Shown one piece after another: positions 42,892-51,761 of a DNA stretch of 64,000 nt. Under the pieces are notes generated by a model. That model saw nothing but the letters and a program-made list of their open reading frames with translations, did not search any database and had not been told where the DNA came from. How positions within the stretch are numbered: the stretch's first letter is position 1; the number at the start of each line of letters is the position of its first letter. Source of the stretch: JAIRMO01 sp046533115. Its GTDB lineage: Bacteria > Spirochaetota > Spirochaetia > Treponematales > Breznakiellaceae. The DNA lies in NCBI RefSeq assembly GCF_046533115.1, contig NZ_JAJQRC010000007.1:41619-105618 (forward strand). The letters run 5' to 3'. The position numbers were made by a program, and so were the translations under genes.

Positions 42892-44742
42892 ATGCTGCGG
42901 AACATATCCATAGGTGTACGGATAATCATTATTATCGGCGTGTTGGCGCTTTCTATTGCCGGTCTTGCGGCGACGATCTATGTTACCGCCAACGGTGTCA
43001 AGAATAGGGGCATCACCGACGCTGCGGAAGTGATGCTTGAGGGGCAGAAAGAAAAAATCAAGCTGGGCACCCAAACCATGGCGGTGGCGTTAAGCAAGGC
43101 CCTGGCCGGGGTAACGGACCGGCAGGAGCAGCATGACATTATCAGCGGCTATATCAAAGAATACCGTTTCGAGGAAGATGCATCCGGGTATTATTATACC
43201 TACATCGGCACGGTGATCTTCATGCACCCCACCCTGCCCCAGCGGGAGGGGGAGGATCTGGGCCAGACCGCCGACGCGAACGGGGTCTACTATGTACGGG
43301 AACTCTACGAAAACGCCCAAAAAGGGGGCGGCTTTGTTTCCTTTGTGTTCCCCAAACCCCCATCCATGGAAAACGCCCCCAAGCTGGCCTATGTGGAATA
43401 TATTCCCGGCACGGACATTTGGATTTCCACGGGGATCTATGTTGATAATATTGCGGCCCATAAGGCTGAAGTGGAACAGGCCATGTCCGCGTCGCTGCGG
43501 ACCCTGATGTTTATTGTCATAGGCTGTATCCTGGGTTTGGCGGCGGTGGTTCTGATTCCCCTCTGTGTGTTTACCCTCAAGTCCATCACCAGGCCCCTGA
43601 AGGAGACCGTCCGCATGGCGGAACAGCTTGCGTCGGGGGATCTTTCCGCTCAACCCGTGGCGATAACCGGGCACGACGAGATAACGGTGCTGCAGGATTC
43701 TTTTTCCCGCATGATGGAAAGCCTCCGGGGACTGGTGGAAAACATCGTTCGTTCCTTTGAAACCATGAAAGCCAACGATGATGAATTGAACCGGGTAATC
43801 ACCGGCACCTCCCAGGCGGCGGCGGAAATAAGCGGCTCCATCAACAATTTGCAGAACCTGGACGGACAGGTCAGGGAGGAAACGGCGCGGGTAAAACAGG
43901 AAATAACCAATATTGACGGCGAACTTACCGCCCTGGGCGGAGTTATCCGTGAACAGCGGGATCATCTGGGCATTTCATCATCCGCCATAGAAGAGATGAC
44001 CGCGAATATCGCATCCATTGAAAAACGGATCCAGACCCTGGGGGACAGTTTAGGCAGGCTGGTGGACAGCTCCCTTGAGGAACATAACCATATCGCCAAA
44101 TCCACCGAGACGGTCAAGCAGGTGGAAACCGATTCAAACACCCTCCTGGAAATGAACAAGGTTATTGCGTCGGTGGCGGCCCAGACCAATCTGCTGGCTA
44201 TGAACGCCGCCATCGAAGCGGCCCATGCGGGGGATGCGGGCCGGGGTTTTGCCGTGGTCGCCGATGAAATACGGAAGCTTTCGGAGACCACCGCGGAACA
44301 GGCGAAGAATTCAAACCAGACCCTGACGGCCATCAGAAGCAGAATAAATGATATTGCCAAAATAGCGGGCCTTATTGAGGGGGCCTTTGAGCAGACCAAT
44401 TCCCTGATTCAGGCTATCAACAGCCTGGTACTGGAGATAAAAAATACTATGGAAGAACAATCCCATGGCTCAGGTTTAATCCTGCAAAGTTTGGAGCAGA
44501 TTAACGGCATTACCGAACAGGTACAGACCGGGGCGGAAAAAATAAAAAACGAGTCCGATGAATCCATCGCCGCCACCGGGAAGCTCCTGGAAATGAGTGC
44601 CACCATGCAGCAGGAAATCGCCGGTATTGCTGCCCAGGTCAGCCATGTCACGGAATCCAGCCAGGCAGCCCATGTTACCGTGGGCCAAAACAGTGAAGGG
44701 CTTCATTCCCTTTATGGGGCCATAGCCCGGTTTAAGATGTAA
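42892..44742 (+). CDS. Methyl-accepting chemotaxis protein with Cache sensor
   Basis: 616 residues. TM1 (IIIIIGVLALSIAGLAATIY, about 7-27) and TM2 (LMFIVIGCILGLAAVVLIPL, about 206-226) flank a periplasmic single-Cache domain (EDASGYYYTYIGTVIFMHP). A HAMP domain (ITRPLKETVRMAEQLASGD) follows. The C-terminal signalling tip is SVAAQTNLLAMNAAIEAAHA and GRGFAVVADEIRKLSE. It senses small ligands, often carboxylates, and signals to CheA. The HAMP-to-tip distance is short-to-normal. Confidence 0.95.
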   Translation: MLRNISIGVRIIIIIGVLALSIAGLAATIYVTANGVKNRGITDAAEVMLEGQKEKIKLGTQTMAVALSKALAGVTDRQEQHDIISGYIKEYRFEEDASGYYYTYIGTVIFMHPTLPQREGEDLGQTADANGVYYVRELYENAQKGGGFVSFVFPKPPSMENAPKLAYVEYIPGTDIWISTGIYVDNIAAHKAEVEQAMSASLRTLMFIVIGCILGLAAVVLIPLCVFTLKSITRPLKETVRMAEQLASGDLSAQPVAITGHDEITVLQDSFSRMMESLRGLVENIVRSFETMKANDDELNRVITGTSQAAAEISGSINNLQNLDGQVREETARVKQEITNIDGELTALGGVIREQRDHLGISSSAIEEMTANIASIEKRIQTLGDSLGRLVDSSLEEHNHIAKSTETVKQVETDSNTLLEMNKVIASVAAQTNLLAMNAAIEAAHAGDAGRGFAVVADEIRKLSETTAEQAKNSNQTLTAIRSRINDIAKIAGLIEGAFEQTNSLIQAINSLVLEIKNTMEEQSHGSGLILQSLEQINGITEQVQTGAEKIKNESDESIAATGKLLEMSATMQQEIAGIAAQVSHVTESSQAAHVTVGQNSEGLHSLYGAIARFKM

Positions 44743-44764
44743 TTGACATAGACGGAGTATAGCC

Positions 44765-46357
44765 ATGGGCAGTATCGTTGATTTAAGAGAAACATCTCCC
44801 AACCACTGGCAGGCAAAATATCAGGGCAATTACGGGGTGTATACCATAAAAATAAATACCGACGGAAAACAGCGGGGCAATTTTTCCTGCTCCTGCCCCA
44901 GCGATTATTATCCCTGTAAGCATATCCCCATAATTGAGGCGGCTATCGCCAAGCGGATAGCGAAAAACGCCGGGAACCGGGAAACCGGAAAGGGCTCAAA
45001 GATAAGCGTGGAGGAACTGCTCAACAAACTTACCCATGAAGAATTGTATGATTTTACCTTCAGAATGATAAAAAACAACCCGGATCTGACCAACGCCCTT
45101 TTTCTTGAGTTCGCGGAGAAAATCGAATATACAAGCGGCAACAAATATGTTCCCCTCATACGGAGAGGGTTGGAGAACACAGAGTTTGACGATCATGACT
45201 ATTATGATGACAATGGGGTTGACATTGATGTTTTAGACGAATGGATTGAAAAAGCCGAGCATTTCCTCAGGGAGAAAAAAACCGGCGAAGCAATACTGAT
45301 TGCCCAGGCTTATATTGAGGAATTTGCCCGCTGGCTGCAAGAAATTGCGGATGACTACCTCATTGAGCAGATACAGGATACCTATCAGTCCAAGCCCTTT
45401 GAAATTCTGGAAGAAGCCGCCGCGGATCCGAAGCTTGATATTAAGGCCCTGTACGATTATTGCATGGCTGAAGTGGCAAAGAAAAAATACGCCGGTTTAT
45501 ATATGGAAGATAACTTTAACGATCTGCTGATGATCCTGTCGGCAAAGGTAAATCCCGAAGCCTTCATAGAGTTGCAGCGGAAATTACTCGACCGGATTAA
45601 GGATAAAAGCTCTTATGAGGCAGAAAAAATTCTCCGGCGGATTGTTGATTTTTATACCAATTGCCACGAGCCTAAAAAGGCGTGGAACTGTGTGGAAGAA
45701 AACGTACAGATAGACAGCTTCCGCCGGGAGGTGGTTGAAAAACGGATCAAACAAAAAAAGTTTGCCGATGCAAAAAAACTCATCCATGATTATATCGATA
45801 CGAAGCAAAATAAATACCCTTCCAATATTTGGGATGATTACCTTCTGCAAATCGCCCGGGGAGAAAAGGATATCCCCGCCATCCGGAGCATTTCCTATTC
45901 GTTTATCGAAGATAATTTTAATGAGCACTATTACCGGATCTATAAATCGGCCTTCAGCGCCGGTGAATGGGCAGAGGCCTTTGAAAACCTGCTCCGGCGC
46001 TACGAAGCCCGGAAAAGTTTTTTTAATGATCCTGTGGCCGATCTTTTGGCCGCCGAGGGAAAGACGGAAAAGCTGATGGAGCATATCGGGAAAAAGCTTT
46101 CCCTGAAAAAAATGGAGCAGTATCACAAGTTCTTTGCCGATACCTTTCCCCAAGAGACCCTTGCCCTTTTTCGGACAGCCCTTGACCGTTATGCTGCGGA
46201 AAATACCGGCCGCAGCCATTATGAGTATATCATCAATATGCTTAACAAGATGAAAAAAATACCCGGCGGCGCTACCGCGGTGGCGGACATAAAAGCCCAA
46301 TACCTTGTCACCTACAAAAACCGGCGGGCCATGGTGGAAATATTGAACCGGAAATAG
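44765..46357 (+). CDS. SWIM zinc-finger protein
   Basis: 530 residues. The N-terminus holds a SWIM motif, FSCSCPSDYYPCKHIPII, with the CxC...CxH zinc ligands (residues about 39-51). The rest is helical and repeat-like, with a long series of charged helices. SWIM domains bind nucleic acids or proteins and occur in SNF2-associated and mobile-element proteins; here no partner gene is adjacent. It follows the chemotaxis gene by 22 bp. No further motif recognised. Confidence 0.8.
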   Translation: MGSIVDLRETSPNHWQAKYQGNYGVYTIKINTDGKQRGNFSCSCPSDYYPCKHIPIIEAAIAKRIAKNAGNRETGKGSKISVEELLNKLTHEELYDFTFRMIKNNPDLTNALFLEFAEKIEYTSGNKYVPLIRRGLENTEFDDHDYYDDNGVDIDVLDEWIEKAEHFLREKKTGEAILIAQAYIEEFARWLQEIADDYLIEQIQDTYQSKPFEILEEAAADPKLDIKALYDYCMAEVAKKKYAGLYMEDNFNDLLMILSAKVNPEAFIELQRKLLDRIKDKSSYEAEKILRRIVDFYTNCHEPKKAWNCVEENVQIDSFRREVVEKRIKQKKFADAKKLIHDYIDTKQNKYPSNIWDDYLLQIARGEKDIPAIRSISYSFIEDNFNEHYYRIYKSAFSAGEWAEAFENLLRRYEARKSFFNDPVADLLAAEGKTEKLMEHIGKKLSLKKMEQYHKFFADTFPQETLALFRTALDRYAAENTGRSHYEYIINMLNKMKKIPGGATAVADIKAQYLVTYKNRRAMVEILNRK

Positions 46358-46390
46358 CGGGAAACGCGGTCTTTTCCGCAGTCTTTCTGC

Positions 46391-46933
46391 TCAAACTCCC
46401 TCCGGCAGTTTCTCCCGCATGATCTTCCGGTGGCTGAATTTTTCCCCGTCAGCGATGAAACGGCCGTCCCCTATGGCGTGAAACAGGCGTTTTTCTTTGC
46501 GTTTTTCATCAATCCATGCCGCCATGGCGTCCAGCACAAAGATGCCGTGTTTTTTGATGTAGTCTATAACCCGGCACTCTATGTTGGCGTAACATTCCCT
46601 GATCAGGGGAGCGTCGACACATTTTGCCTCCAGGGGTGTAAGATGAAACTTTTCAAATTTGTTCACCTCCGCTCCGGAGCAGGCGCCGATGGACACAACG
46701 GTTTTGGACATATCAACCGTGGGTATGGCGATGACACATTCTTTTGTTTTGAGGAGGGCCTTGCAGGAATAATTCCAGGGACCGGTCATAAAGGCGAACC
46801 GGGGGCTAAAGTCAAGTACCATGGTCCAGGAGAGGGTCATGATGTTGTACCTGCCTCCATCGGCGGTGGTTACCAGAACCACCGGGCCGGGTTCAAGGAA
46901 GGTAAAGGCTTTATTCAAAGGGAAGGGTTTCAT
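46391..46933 (-). CDS. Flavin reductase-like FMN-binding protein
   Basis: 180 residues. The flavin-reductase fold is indicated by GPVVLVTTADGGRYNIMTLSW near the N-terminus, RFAFMTGPWNYSCKALLKTK and the later CVIAIPTVDMSKTVVSIGAC. FMN-binding split-barrel protein, reducing flavin or a small substrate in the cytoplasm. Convergent with the SWIM gene. No operon partner. Confidence 0.85.
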   Translation of the reverse strand: MKPFPLNKAFTFLEPGPVVLVTTADGGRYNIMTLSWTMVLDFSPRFAFMTGPWNYSCKALLKTKECVIAIPTVDMSKTVVSIGACSGAEVNKFEKFHLTPLEAKCVDAPLIRECYANIECRVIDYIKKHGIFVLDAMAAWIDEKRKEKRLFHAIGDGRFIADGEKFSHRKIMREKLPEGV

Positions 46934-47016
46934 AGAAAATTTCCTCCGTGAATTAATTGTACCCTATCTGCTGATGACATAAAAGGCTTGTTCTGTGCAA
47001 GTGCGGAGTAACTAAC

Positions 47017-47045
47017 TTGACACAAAGAAGATCCGAAACTATACT
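47017..47045 (+). promoter_or_regulatory. Promoter of the RND trio
   Basis: TTGACA (47017-47022), 17-base spacer, TATACT (47040-47045), near-consensus. Confidence 0.8.
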
Positions 47046-47055
47046 GGCCTTTATA

Positions 47056-47071
47056 GTTAGTATATTCTAAC
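47056..47071. promoter_or_regulatory. Operator site 3, GTTAG-TATATT-CTAAC
   Basis: Perfect GTTAG-N6-CTAAC palindrome 10 bases after the -10 of the RND operon promoter. The inner six bases differ from the site at 55560 while the half-sites are identical, as expected for a dimeric repressor site. Confidence 0.75.
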
Positions 47072-47087
47072 AAATAAGGACATGTCT

Positions 47088-49442
47088 ATGAAACTTGACC
47101 GTATTAACCGGCGCTTTGCCCAATTTGCCGCGTTTCAAATCAAATGGCGCTGGGTTTTTGTCGCCGCTCTGGCTGTTTTTACCTTTATCGGGTTTGCGGG
47201 ACTGCCGAAAATGACCACCAGCGACAACATGGAGGACTGGTTCGACGAGTATGACGCCATACAGATCAACACCGACCGGTACGAGGCCCTTTTCGGCAAC
47301 GACGATCAGGTGCTGGTGCTGATCCAGGCGGAGGATGTCTTTGACCCGGAGGTGCTGGCCATGATCCGGGACCTGGGGGCGGAGCTGCTGGAAAAGGTTC
47401 CCTTCGCAAAGGAGCTGCGATCCCTCACGGATATGTCCATCTCCTTTGGGACCGAAGAGGGCATTGAGGTGAAAAGTCCCTTTGAGGACGGTATTCCGCC
47501 CGCGGGGCCGGAGCTGGAAGAAAAGCGGGCCTATATCATGTCCCGTTCTTCCCTGGTGAATATGCTGGTCTCCGACGATTGCCGGGAAACCTGGCTGGCC
47601 TTGAGCCTCTACGCCTACAACGAGGAAACCGAGATAGAAGAAATGTATACCGTGGGGGAAGCGGCCATGAGCATTATCACCGATCCCAAATGGCAGAGTT
47701 CCAAATACACCCTGAAACCTTCGGGGATGGCCTATACCGAATGGGAAGAACACCTCGTCGTTGAGGATGAAACGGTGAAGCGGGTTCTGGGCGGTTTTAT
47801 CGTGGTGATCCTCTGCCTGATCCTTTTTACCCGGTCCCTCCGGGGCATCGTGATTCCCGTGCTGGCCACCATCGGGGGCATCGGGTCGGTCTTTGGTTAC
47901 ATGGCCCATCTGGGGATTTCCGCGGATGCCAACATGATGACCCTGCCCATCCTGCTTGCCATGGCCCTGTCCATCGGCTACGCCATCCATCTGATAAACG
48001 CCTTCAAGTTCCATTTCCGCCGGTCGGGAAAACGGAAGGAGGCCCTGATCGCCGCGGTGGAGGAAACGGGCTGGCCCATACTTTTTACCGCGGTGACCAC
48101 CATCGCCTCCCTGATCTCCTTCCTCTTTGCCGGTATCGGCGCCCTGCGATGGCTGGGCAGCGCCAGCGCCCTGGCGGTTTTCACGGTTTACCTCTACGTG
48201 GTACTCCTGGTGCCCGTCCTGTTCAGCTTCGGCAAAGATCGCCCGCCCGCTGCGGAAGCATCGGAACCCGGTAGAACCGGCGTGGACCGGAAGTTCTACC
48301 GGCTGGGTGAATCACTGATCGCCAAACGGATCCCCGCCATCATCCTTTCCTTTTTGGTGATTGCCCTTTTTGTTCCGGGCCTCTTTAGGATGACCGTGAC
48401 GATGGATTATTTTTCCATGATGGGAAAAAAAATCCCCTACATCTCCCGGCTGGCGGAGATGATTGAGACAAAAATCGGGTCCCTCTACACCTATACGGTG
48501 ATGATAAGCGGCGATGAGCCCGACGCGTTTAAGGATCCCCGGCGGATGCGGCAGTTGGACGGCCTCTGCGAAGACCTGGGAAAGCTGGACCTGACCAAAA
48601 TATCGGGGAACAGGGCCCGGGTGTCGGCGGTAACGGAAATTGTCAAGGAGATGAACCGGACCCTGAACGGGGATGATCCCGCCTTTTACACTATCCCTGA
48701 TGACGGGGACCTCTTGGCCCAGCTTTTGTTCCTCTACGAAATTTCCGGGGGGGGCGATCTCTTCAACCGGATAAGTGAAGACTTTTCCACCGCCACCGTA
48801 ACGGTGGAGCTCTCCGGTTATGACAGCAGCCGGATAGCCAAAGCCATCAGGGACGCGGAAGAGGCCGCCCGGGAACGGTTCCCCGGGGCGGATGTGGCGG
48901 TGGTGGGGATGGTCGCCAGCTTTGCCGAGATGAGCAACAAGATAGTCTACGGCTTATTAAAATCCTTTGCCGGTTCCTTCATCATCATCTTTATCCTGCT
49001 GGCCCTGGTTTTCGGCAGCATCCCGGTGGCCCTCATCGGCATGATCCCCAATATCGCGCCGGTGATCCTTATCGGAGGGATCATGGGCTATGCGAAGATA
49101 CCCCTGGATATGCTCACCATGACCATCATGCCCATGCTGCTGGGGATCGCCGTGGACGATACGATCCACTTTATCACCCGCATCAGACTGGAACTGGAAC
49201 AGACCGGCTCCTACCGGCAGGCCGTGTTGAACTCCTTTGGAAAAATCGGCAAGACCCTGGGGACCACCACGGTGATCCTCTGCGCCATGTTTTTTGTCTA
49301 CGCCCTGAGCCCCATGGCCATGCTCTTCCATGTGGGAACTTTGGCCATTATCGGGATGGCCGCCGCCCTGCTGGCGGATTACACCCTGACGCCGCTGCTC
49401 ATGTTTACCCTGAAACCTTTAGGAAAGGAGAAAAGTTCATGA
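47088..49442 (+). CDS. RND superfamily transporter of the MMPL type
   Basis: About 784 residues. Start ATG 47088 lies 7 bases after aagga; the ATG at 47082 is too close to it. Two homologous halves each have one N-terminal TM, a large extracytoplasmic domain, and five further TMs: FIVVILCLILFTRSLRGIV, IGYAIHLINAFKFHF and, in the second half, SFIIIFILLALVFGSIPVAL, LLGIAVDDTIHFITRI, which are MMPL/HpnN-like. It probably moves lipids or hydrophobic molecules with proton-motive force. LolA-like and barrel genes follow with ATGA overlaps, so the three act together. Confidence 0.9.
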   Translation: MKLDRINRRFAQFAAFQIKWRWVFVAALAVFTFIGFAGLPKMTTSDNMEDWFDEYDAIQINTDRYEALFGNDDQVLVLIQAEDVFDPEVLAMIRDLGAELLEKVPFAKELRSLTDMSISFGTEEGIEVKSPFEDGIPPAGPELEEKRAYIMSRSSLVNMLVSDDCRETWLALSLYAYNEETEIEEMYTVGEAAMSIITDPKWQSSKYTLKPSGMAYTEWEEHLVVEDETVKRVLGGFIVVILCLILFTRSLRGIVIPVLATIGGIGSVFGYMAHLGISADANMMTLPILLAMALSIGYAIHLINAFKFHFRRSGKRKEALIAAVEETGWPILFTAVTTIASLISFLFAGIGALRWLGSASALAVFTVYLYVVLLVPVLFSFGKDRPPAAEASEPGRTGVDRKFYRLGESLIAKRIPAIILSFLVIALFVPGLFRMTVTMDYFSMMGKKIPYISRLAEMIETKIGSLYTYTVMISGDEPDAFKDPRRMRQLDGLCEDLGKLDLTKISGNRARVSAVTEIVKEMNRTLNGDDPAFYTIPDDGDLLAQLLFLYEISGGGDLFNRISEDFSTATVTVELSGYDSSRIAKAIRDAEEAARERFPGADVAVVGMVASFAEMSNKIVYGLLKSFAGSFIIIFILLALVFGSIPVALIGMIPNIAPVILIGGIMGYAKIPLDMLTMTIMPMLLGIAVDDTIHFITRIRLELEQTGSYRQAVLNSFGKIGKTLGTTTVILCAMFFVYALSPMAMLFHVGTLAIIGMAAALLADYTLTPLLMFTLKPLGKEKSS

Positions 49443-50230
49443 ATAGGAAAAATTGTTTTGCGGTTTTCACCGCAGTATTTCTGCTGTTTGCCGGAACAGC
49501 GGGAATATCCGCCCAAACTCCCAGCGGTTATGACATTATGAAGCTGGCCGATGACCGGTACGCCGGTGATACCGCCCAATATCGGCTGACCATGACCCTC
49601 TCAAGCGGCCGGGGCGCGCCGCGGGTGCGGGAGGTGGCGTACTATTTTAAGGACTATGGGGATACGGATAAGGCCCTCATGTACTTTAACAGCCCCCGGG
49701 ACGTGGCCGGCACGGGCTACCTCTCCTTTTCCTATGACGATGAAGCCGCCGATGAAGACAATTGGCTCTACCTCCCGGCGATGAAACGGGTCAGGCGCAT
49801 CACCGGTTCGGGGAAAAACGACAGCTTCATGGGGACCGATTTTACCTACGAGGACATGGGGAGCCGGAGCCTTGGCAAGGACAACTTTACCCTCCGGGGG
49901 GAGGAGGCGGTGGACGGTGCGCCCTGCTGGGTGGTGGAGGCCAGGCCAAAGGACAGCAAGGACCCCTATGGCCGGCGGATCATCCGGGTAAGGAAGGATT
50001 CGTATATCTTTGCCGCGGTGGATTTTTACGACCGCCAGGACCGGCTGCTTAAAACCCTGCGGGTTTCCGGTATCCGCCAGATCGACGGCATTTGGACCGC
50101 CCAAAAAATGGAAATGACCAATGTGCAGGACAAACACTCCACGACGATCGAGATGTCGGATATACGGTTTAACCTGCCCCTGGAGGACAGTCTCTTTACG
50201 GTTACCACCCTGGAGCGGGGGGTACGATGA
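49439..50230 (+). CDS. LolA-like outer membrane lipoprotein-sorting protein
   Basis: 263 residues with a signal peptide (FTAVFLLFAGTAGISAQ). The mature part matches the LolA-like family found beside MMPL transporters: DIMKLADDRYAGDTAQY, VREVAYYFKDYGDTDKALMYF, DNWLYLPAMKRVRRIT, the MGTDFTYEDMGSR block and YGRRIIRVRKDSYIFAAVDF. A half-barrel that can carry acyl chains across the periplasm. It overlaps both neighbours by 4 bp. Confidence 0.9.
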   Translation: MNRKNCFAVFTAVFLLFAGTAGISAQTPSGYDIMKLADDRYAGDTAQYRLTMTLSSGRGAPRVREVAYYFKDYGDTDKALMYFNSPRDVAGTGYLSFSYDDEAADEDNWLYLPAMKRVRRITGSGKNDSFMGTDFTYEDMGSRSLGKDNFTLRGEEAVDGAPCWVVEARPKDSKDPYGRRIIRVRKDSYIFAAVDFYDRQDRLLKTLRVSGIRQIDGIWTAQKMEMTNVQDKHSTTIEMSDIRFNLPLEDSLFTVTTLERGVR

Positions 50231-51501
50231 AAAAGGCGGTTTCGGCGTTTTTTCTGTGGTGGGTCGTTTTCCCCCTGGCCGCCCAGGTGGACATAGAACT
50301 GCACGGCGCGGTGGAAACCTTCCATGCCCTCCCCTTCTCCAGGGACGCAAGACTGACCGATTCCCGCGCATCCTTTACCGGGGAAGTGTCGGCCTATGCC
50401 GGCGATGCTTCGGCCTTTGTTTCCCTTTCCGCGGAGTATAACGGCGCAAGTCCCGACCGCAGCGGTTTTTCCCTGGGGGAAGCCTGGGCGGATTGGGGCG
50501 CCGGGGGCTTTAGCCTCCGGCTGGGACGGCAGCTTTTGTCCTGGGGGGTGGCCGACGGCCTTATCCTTACCGATGTGGTCTGTCCCCAAAACCTTACCGC
50601 TTATGCGGGACTTGATTTTGCCGGAAGCCGCCTCGCGGTGGACGGCGTCAAACTGCGGTACTCCTTCCCGGTCCTTGCGATAGAGGGGGTATGGCTTCCC
50701 CTCTTTACCCCGGCCCAGCTGCCCGAGGATCCTCAAAATCCGCTGCACGAAATCTTTTATCCCACCCTTGCTATGAACGGAGGGAAGGGGGCTTTTATCG
50801 CCAACGCCGACCCGCCCCGGACCATCGCCGACGGGGAATACGGTCTGCGCGTTTCCTGGTATACCCCGGTCCTGGATTTTTCCGTTATGGGTTTTTACGG
50901 ATGGAACGATATTCCTTTTGTGGAAAAAAGATTGATCCCCGCGGGGATTGAACTTACCCCGGAATACGGGAGGACCATCACCACCGGGGTGGACGCCGGC
51001 ATTCCCCTGGGCGATTTCCTCCTGCGGCTGGAGGCGGCCTGGACCGGGGGCGGCCGCTATGACCGGGACCGTTCGGCGGAGGAAACCGCGGCGGTACTGC
51101 TGGGGGGGCAAACCGACGATCCCGTGGTCAAGCACAACCTCAAAGCCCTGGCGGGCATTGACTGGAACCCTTCGGGCTGGACCCTTTCCGCCCAGTATTA
51201 CGAAGACCTGCTCCCGGACGCCCACAAGGGCGGGACCGCGCGGTCCTGGCGGAAAAACGGGATCAGCCTGCGGGCTGCCAAGGGATTTTTTCGGGAGACC
51301 CTGAATCTTTCGGTCTGGTGTTATCTGGACCTGGCCGACTTCGATACCGCCGGCAGCGTGTCCGCCGATTACGCCCTGACCGACGCCTTGAGCCTTTCCC
51401 TGGGAAGTGATTTCTTTACCGGGGGTATTGATAACCGGGGAACTTACGGGGCCTATAAGGATTTAAGCTGCCTCTGGTTCCGGGGAATCTTTCGGTTCTG
51501 A
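50227..51501 (+). CDS. Putative outer-membrane beta-barrel partner of the MMPL transporter
   Basis: 424 residues. Signal peptide VSAFFLWWVVFPLAAQ. The mature chain is all beta strands, for example SFTGEVSAYAGDASAFVSLS, GFSLRLGRQLLSWGVADGL, GEYGLRVSWYTPVLDFSVMG and TLNLSVWCYLDLADFD. It ends in FRF, a C-terminal aromatic residue as in BamA-assembled outer-membrane barrels. Family resemblance to DUF1302-type barrels that accompany MMPL plus LolA-like genes is inferred. It would complete a transport path from inner to outer membrane. Confidence 0.8.
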   Translation: MKKAVSAFFLWWVVFPLAAQVDIELHGAVETFHALPFSRDARLTDSRASFTGEVSAYAGDASAFVSLSAEYNGASPDRSGFSLGEAWADWGAGGFSLRLGRQLLSWGVADGLILTDVVCPQNLTAYAGLDFAGSRLAVDGVKLRYSFPVLAIEGVWLPLFTPAQLPEDPQNPLHEIFYPTLAMNGGKGAFIANADPPRTIADGEYGLRVSWYTPVLDFSVMGFYGWNDIPFVEKRLIPAGIELTPEYGRTITTGVDAGIPLGDFLLRLEAAWTGGGRYDRDRSAEETAAVLLGGQTDDPVVKHNLKALAGIDWNPSGWTLSAQYYEDLLPDAHKGGTARSWRKNGISLRAAKGFFRETLNLSVWCYLDLADFDTAGSVSADYALTDALSLSLGSDFFTGGIDNRGTYGAYKDLSCLWFRGIFRF

Positions 51502-51531
51502 AAGGTATCGCTGTTCCTTTTTATTGAGTCC

Positions 51532-51560
51532 TTGACACCACGCCTCAAAAAACATACCGT
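51532..51560 (+). promoter_or_regulatory. Possible promoter of the ABC-F gene
   Basis: TTGACA (51532-51537), 17-base spacer, TACCGT (51555-51560). The -10 is weak. It gives a leader of about 190 bases. Confidence 0.4.
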
Positions 51561-51564
51561 AACA

Positions 51565-51761
51565 ATGGAGGATAAAAACAAGATGAACAGCCTATAAAAC
51601 AAAAGGGATGGATACCGTTGACGCGGCGATCCCTTTGATAAGACGAAACCCCGGGAATGTCCCGCAGGGCTTCGTTGTTCCCGGTCAAAATTGTCCTTGG
51701 CCGGGATGCCGCGTTAGAACCGATGGTTCTCAGGACCGGCGGGTCCTGCTGCGGAGGTTTC
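51565..51761 (+). promoter_or_regulatory. Structured leader with short ORF upstream of the ABC-F gene
   Basis: A short ORF, ATG at 51583 encoding MNSL then TAA, follows a GGAGGA Shine-Dalgarno (51567-51572). Hairpins follow: AAAGGGAT/ATCCCTTT (51602-51609 with 51629-51636), CGGGA/TCCCG inside a CGAA/TTCG stem (about 51645-51675), AGAACC/GGTTCT (51716-51730) and AGGACC/GGTCCT (51732-51747). The last one is just before the ribosome-binding site of the ABC-F gene. The layout is like attenuation leaders of antibiotic-responsive ABC-F genes. Regulation is inferred, not shown. Confidence 0.45.

Noticed and set aside
47082..47087. First ATG of the RND gene as the start
   Set aside because: Only one base separates it from the Shine-Dalgarno sequence; the second ATG at 47088 has a 7-base spacing.
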